Assembly: GCA_937937185.1 (NCBI GenBank)
Contig: CALDCO010000089.1
Coordinates: forward strand, 1-34,331
DNA from: an uncultured Flavobacteriaceae bacterium
GTDB taxonomy: Bacteria > Bacteroidota > Bacteroidia > Flavobacteriales > Flavobacteriaceae
DNA length: 34,331 nucleotides
Direction: 5' to 3'
This document shows positions 30,126-34,331 of this stretch, in pieces; the first letter of the stretch is position 1, and every line of letters begins with the position of its first letter. Position numbers and translations under genes: made by a program. The notes beneath the pieces were generated by a model. That model made no database searches and was not told the DNA's origin. It saw nothing but the letters and a program-made list of their open reading frames with translations.

Positions 30126-32261
30126 ATGAGGTACTACATTTTAGGGATTTTACTTTGTTTTTTACAGCCAGCCTTGGCTCAAGAGACCAACCAATACGAG
30201 AAAAGTCCTATTTTTGAAGCCTGTGAAAATGAACCCCTTAAAACCCTTCAAAATTGTTTTTATAAAGAAGTTTATGCGTTGTTATTTAGTGAGTTTAAAA
30301 TGCCTCAAAGACTAATTGAGGAAAATTATAAAGGGATAATGGATGTGCTCTTTGAAGTGAATACAGAAGGTGAATTTAAAGAGATTTATACAGATACTAA
30401 TTATGAGGAGATAAAAACCGAAGTAAAGCGAGTCTTTAAAACCTTCCCTAAGGTAAAACCAGCCACTTATAATGGACAAAAAACATTTAAACAATATACT
30501 ATAAAACTGAGGTTGCCCTTACAAGAAATATGGCCTTCAACAGAAAACTTACCCGAGGTGAATAGTGATGATGAAAAGACGAAATCTAAAATTGAAATAG
30601 AATTAACGCAGCTTGAAAAAAATGCAAAAAAAGAATTCGATAAGGTTCAAAAAGGAATAAAACCCTATACTAACAAGGCTTTTAATAGTACATTAAACAT
30701 TCCTTTTACCCATGCCGATTATGCAAAATTCGACCGCTCTTTAAATGTAGTGGGCACTAATAGCCATACGGCTTCTAAACCATTCTTATACGAAGACATT
30801 TCTAATTATTATGATTTTAATGCCGTGAAAGAGGCCTTAATTAAAGACGCTGGAACTTGGGTAGAGAAAAAATTATGGAACGAACACTTAGTACAAATAG
30901 AAAGTAAAGATTACTGGTTTACGTTAGACCCTATTCTCGATTTGCAAGTAGGAAGGGACACCGATGCCGATTTTCGATTAACCTTTAATAATACTAGAGG
31001 GGTATATATACAAGGAGGTTTAGGGAAACAATTAAGCTTTTCTACTTCAATATACGAAAGTCAGGGGCGTTTTGCAGATTATTACAATCGCTATGCAGAA
31101 ACTCTAGCGCCTGCCGATTTTAGCCCGGCCATTATTCCTGGTAGAGGGATTGCAAAACGATTTAAAGAAAACGCGTTTGATTATCCGGTTGCAGAAGCAT
31201 ATTTATCCTACTCGCCAGCAAAATATTTAAATGTACAATTTGGGCATGGAAAGAATTTTATAGGCGACGGATACCGCTCTTTATTATTAAGCGATGTTGC
31301 CAGTCCGTCCCCATTCTTAAAACTAAATACAAAATTCTGGAAAATAAAATATACCAATACCTGGATGTGGCTAAAAGATGTAAGGCCAGAAGTTATAGAA
31401 GACGGAGCTTTTTTAACAAAATACATAGCCAATCATTATTTGAGCTGGAATGTAAACAAACGATTAAATATTGGTTTATTCGAATCTGTGATATGGCAAA
31501 ACAGTAACGATCGCGGGTTTGATATTAATTATTTAAACCCTATTATTTTCTATAGAGCTATTGAGTTTGAAACCGGTCAAGATGCTGGTAATGCTATTAT
31601 AGGCTTGTCTTCAAAATATAAGTATAATGACAATATTAACATATACGGGCAGTTTATTATTGACGAATTTTCACTTTCGGACATTACAGGAGGAGAAAAA
31701 AGTTGGAAGAATAAATTAGGGTTTCAGTTAGGCGCAAAATACTTTAATGCGTTTAAGGTGAAAGACCTTCAATTGCAAATGGAATATAATCAAGTTAGAC
31801 CGTATACCTATTCCCATAATACGATTGTACTTAACTATGCCCACAATAACCAATCGTTAGCCCATCTCTGGGGCGCAAATTTTAGAGAGTTGCTTTTAAT
31901 AGGGCGTTATAATTACAAGCGTTGGTTTGGAGAAGCTAAATTTATTACAGGGATTAGAGGGTTCGATTTTAATACGGATACCGATTCGTTTAGTTACGGC
32001 GGAGATGTTTTTGCCAGTGAACGCGATAGGCCATTTGAAACCGGTGTAGAAATTGGACAGGGGATAAAAACCAATACCTTTAATGCTACGCTTCAAGCGG
32101 GGTATTTAGTTAATCCAGCTTCTAATTTAAAAGTATTTACAAATATTAATTATCGCAATTTCGACCCAGAGGCTACCACAATCTCTACTTTTGTAAACAG
32201 TTCGATTTGGTTTAATTTTGGTGTAAGAACCGATTTGTTTAATTGGTATTTTGATTTGTGA
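30126..32261 (+). CDS. remB: RemB-like gliding motility / Wzi-like outer-membrane protein with N-terminal TonB-C-like domain
   Basis: 711 aa; signal peptide; beta-barrel-like segment 'LDLQVGRDTDADFRLTFNNTRGVYIQGGLGKQLSFSTSIYESQGRFADYYNRYAE...FGHGKNFIGDGYRSLLLSDVASPSPFLKLNTKFWKIKYTNTW'. Position downstream of sprA is consistent with flavobacterial remB (from memory, not searched). Confidence 0.65.
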   Translation: MRYYILGILLCFLQPALAQETNQYEKSPIFEACENEPLKTLQNCFYKEVYALLFSEFKMPQRLIEENYKGIMDVLFEVNTEGEFKEIYTDTNYEEIKTEVKRVFKTFPKVKPATYNGQKTFKQYTIKLRLPLQEIWPSTENLPEVNSDDEKTKSKIEIELTQLEKNAKKEFDKVQKGIKPYTNKAFNSTLNIPFTHADYAKFDRSLNVVGTNSHTASKPFLYEDISNYYDFNAVKEALIKDAGTWVEKKLWNEHLVQIESKDYWFTLDPILDLQVGRDTDADFRLTFNNTRGVYIQGGLGKQLSFSTSIYESQGRFADYYNRYAETLAPADFSPAIIPGRGIAKRFKENAFDYPVAEAYLSYSPAKYLNVQFGHGKNFIGDGYRSLLLSDVASPSPFLKLNTKFWKIKYTNTWMWLKDVRPEVIEDGAFLTKYIANHYLSWNVNKRLNIGLFESVIWQNSNDRGFDINYLNPIIFYRAIEFETGQDAGNAIIGLSSKYKYNDNINIYGQFIIDEFSLSDITGGEKSWKNKLGFQLGAKYFNAFKVKDLQLQMEYNQVRPYTYSHNTIVLNYAHNNQSLAHLWGANFRELLLIGRYNYKRWFGEAKFITGIRGFDFNTDTDSFSYGGDVFASERDRPFETGVEIGQGIKTNTFNATLQAGYLVNPASNLKVFTNINYRNFDPEATTISTFVNSSIWFNFGVRTDLFNWYFDL

Positions 32262-32292
32262 AAAAGTTTCATAAGCCTGTTTTGTGAAGTTT

Positions 32293-32337
32293 CACCAGAT
32301 AGCGCGGATTTGCACCTTAAATCCGCGCTATCGTGGT
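32293..32337. repeat. Long GC-rich hairpin (GATAGCGCGGATTT gcacctt AAATCCGCGCTATC), REP-like
   Basis: 14-bp perfect arms 32298-32311 / 32319-32332, extendable by ACCA/TGGT with a one-base bulge; no T-run follows. Confidence 0.85.
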
Positions 32338-32378
32338 AGTCATATAAAACTTAAAATATAAAGAAAAAATTAAGGCTA

Positions 32379-32399
32379 GCGCTCGTCTTTGACGAGTGC
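32379..32399. repeat. Hairpin GCG-CTCGTC-ttt-GACGAG-TGC
   Basis: 6-bp perfect stem extendable to 9 bp with a G-T wobble. Confidence 0.75.
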
Positions 32400-32433
32400 A
32401 GTACGAGCAAGTTTGCGTAACAAATTGAAAAAG

Positions 32434-32467
32434 AAAAGCTTTTACATATAGTAATAAAGAAGCTTTT
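32434..32467. repeat. Hairpin AAAAGCTT ... AAGCTTTT followed by T/A
   Basis: 8-bp arms, 18-nt loop; terminator-like on the plus strand. Confidence 0.55.
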
Positions 32468-32509
32468 TTAATATTTATAATGAAAGTTATGTTCTTACAC
32501 TTACCGCCC

Positions 32510-32528
32510 CACTCGTTGCAAACGAGTG
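32510..32528. repeat. Hairpin CACTCGTT gca AACGAGTG
   Basis: 8-bp perfect stem, 3-nt loop; shares the CTCGT/ACGAG core with the hairpin at 32379-32399. Confidence 0.75.
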
Positions 32529-32539
32529 ATAGCGAGGGG

Positions 32540-32587
32540 GTACTACATTTTGGGGATTTTACTTTGTTTTTTACAGCCAGCCTTGGC
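32540..32587 (+). pseudogene. 48-nt duplicate of the remB 5' end (signal-peptide coding region)
   Basis: gtactacattttGgggattttactttgttttttacagccagccttggc matches 30131-30178 with one mismatch; no start codon and stops just upstream in that frame. Confidence 0.9.
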
Positions 32588-32694
32588 GCGAAGCTTGTTT
32601 ATATCGCTTCTAGGATCGTCTATATTACTAAAAATAGACTTTTATCCCTAAAACCTAGGTGGAAAAGTGTGAGTTTGCCCTGAAGTAATAACCT

Positions 32695-34331
32695 CTATTT
32701 TTTTATTAAACGTTTATTCACTTCTCTATCGCTTATTTTTATCTTAATAAAATAAATACCCTTATTATAATTCTCGAAATTGATTTGTTTTAAATTATTT
32801 TTCTTATTGAGTAATAATTGACCAGTTACATTAAATAAAGATACACTTTCAATTGCTGCATTATTTTCTGTTTTAATAGTTAAAATATTTCTAACAGGAT
32901 TTGGATATAAAACAACTGTTTGATTAAGTAAATTATGTTCGGTAATATCCAATGTATTTACTATTTCTGTCTCTACACTATTGGTTACTATTGCTGCATT
33001 GAAATCGAAATAGATATTAGCTGAATTACCATTTATTATGTCTCCTATCCCAACTCCGCTTTTAGGTTTAATTTTAAAGGCTATAAAGCCAATACTACCA
33101 GCATCATCATCTTGCATAGCTGGAAGATTGATACCTTCAAAAGAAAATTCTAAAAAATCACCATTAATAGATCTAAAACTGTAAGGATGACTAGAAGAAA
33201 CAGGTCGCAATGTTCCCCAGTCTAAATTATTAGTTAAATTATCTGTAATTACCACATTTATGGCACTAGCCGTTCCTGTATTTTGAAAACGTATAATATA
33301 GTCTAAATAGTTTCCTGCCTCTTCTAATCTAATTTCATCGCCTTGTAACACAAGTTTATCATTAGGATCGTAAGAATTTACTACTATTTGCTCTAAATTA
33401 AATATATTATCGTTAGGATATGCATCTCCAACGGTTGGATTTATAACTGCTGTAAAATTTAAAACGTCATCGCTATTTACTATTGGTGGTGGAAACGTAT
33501 TCATCTCAATATTAATCGTTTTAATTTCAAAAGGCTGTAAATTAGTGTAATTAAAGATTATTGTATTTGATGAGCTACTAGTCTCATTAGGTACAGCATT
33601 TACAAAATTTTGAAAAGCACTATCAAATGTAAGTGTAATATCTCCACTTACTGGCAGTACACCTCTATTTTCATAAACCAATTGGTAGTTAGTATTAAAA
33701 CCAGGACGCGCTTCTCTTAATGGTAGTAAAGTAATATTTACATCGTTAATATTTTGATTAGGATTAATACAAAAATCTGCTGTTTCTGTATTACCAAAAC
33801 TTGTAAAAGTATCTATAATTGAAGCTGGATTAGTTGTTATATAACTTGGCATATTTTGGATTGAAGTTTCATAAGTATTCTCTACAACATCCATAGCATA
33901 AAAACCGGAACTATTCGTAAATGTTCCAAATTCGTTAGTCCCATCTGTAGTTTTTACAAGTTGGTTAGCCAAAATAATATCGCTTGGATCGCAACCGTTA
34001 CTTTCGTCGTCGTAAGTTAATGTTCCCTGAAGAGTGTTGTAGTTAACATTTGTTACACTACAATCTTCTGTAAAAACTATTTGTGGATCTATCTCTTTAA
34101 AATTCACAATAGCATAATCTACATTGTCTACACATATAGTTTCAAGGTTTGGATTATTTTTAATTTCAAAAATAGGAAATAACCCAAACTCATCTCCAGA
34201 ATTAGTAACAACCAGAATAGATGACTCATTGAATATAGTATTATTAGTATTTTTTAAATTAACACTTTCAAGATGAATATTATCTTTAATATTTATCTGA
34301 AAGAGATATTGATTATTTATAAGATTTATAT
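32695..34331 (-). CDS. T9SS type A secreted protein (LRR-like segment, DUF11/conserved-repeat-like domain), 5' end outside the window
   Basis: C-terminus 'VVLYPNPVRNILTIKTENNAAIESVSLFNVTGQLLLNKK...GIYFIKIKISDREVNKRLIKK'; 'NSYDPNDKLV...LDYIIRFQNTGTASAINVVITDNL'. The frame stays open from the track's GTG start (34107) to the window edge, encoding '...NPNLETICVDNVDYAIVNFKEIDPQIV'. Confidence 0.85.
   Translation of the reverse strand, partial: INLINNQYLFQINIKDNIHLESVNLKNTNNTIFNESSILVVTNSGDEFGLFPIFEIKNNPNLETICVDNVDYAIVNFKEIDPQIVFTEDCSVTNVNYNTLQGTLTYDDESNGCDPSDIILANQLVKTTDGTNEFGTFTNSSGFYAMDVVENTYETSIQNMPSYITTNPASIIDTFTSFGNTETADFCINPNQNINDVNITLLPLREARPGFNTNYQLVYENRGVLPVSGDITLTFDSAFQNFVNAVPNETSSSSNTIIFNYTNLQPFEIKTINIEMNTFPPPIVNSDDVLNFTAVINPTVGDAYPNDNIFNLEQIVVNSYDPNDKLVLQGDEIRLEEAGNYLDYIIRFQNTGTASAINVVITDNLTNNLDWGTLRPVSSSHPYSFRSINGDFLEFSFEGINLPAMQDDDAGSIGFIAFKIKPKSGVGIGDIINGNSANIYFDFNAAIVTNSVETEIVNTLDITEHNLLNQTVVLYPNPVRNILTIKTENNAAIESVSLFNVTGQLLLNKKNNLKQINFENYNKGIYFIKIKISDREVNKRLIKK

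Noticed and set aside
1-34331. CRISPR array, tRNA, rRNA, complete IS, restriction or toxin-antitoxin system
   Set aside because: No regularly spaced direct repeats, cloverleaf-like segments, or signature proteins were seen; small RNAs cannot be excluded by eye.

Overview
This 34.3-kb window is an AT-rich chromosomal segment from a Bacteroidota, most likely a Flavobacteriaceae (inference from protein families, T9SS sorting domains and a TTTG/TAnnTTTG-type promoter). Most of it is an ordinary core block: acn (minus strand); folE-cysS-yidD-lgt-DUF192-maeB-ruvA-sprA-gcvH-vanZ-tonB-tonB2-remB-like (plus strand). Around it lie several secreted or cell-surface proteins: an RskA-like two-repeat lipoprotein, an M36 metallopeptidase with a type A T9SS sorting domain, a 1337-aa CUB/PKD/P-domain protein with a gliding-motility (type B) C-terminus, and a 3'-terminal type A T9SS protein that runs off the right edge. 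I see no complete mobile element, CRISPR array, tRNA or rRNA, and no clear defence or biosynthetic system. The observations most worth checking are: (1) three consecutive genes next to sprA share one Cys-pair TonB-C-like domain, and in the third it is fused to the outer-membrane RemB/Wzi-like protein; (2) a composite hairpin element downstream of remB (about 32.29-32.64 kb) ends in a 48-nt near-exact copy of remB's signal-peptide coding DNA; (3) a 159-aa uncharacterised secreted protein sits immediately upstream of the large type B adhesin; (4) the right-edge gene is longer than the ORF track shows; (5) there is a perfect 21-bp-arm palindrome beside a transposase remnant.
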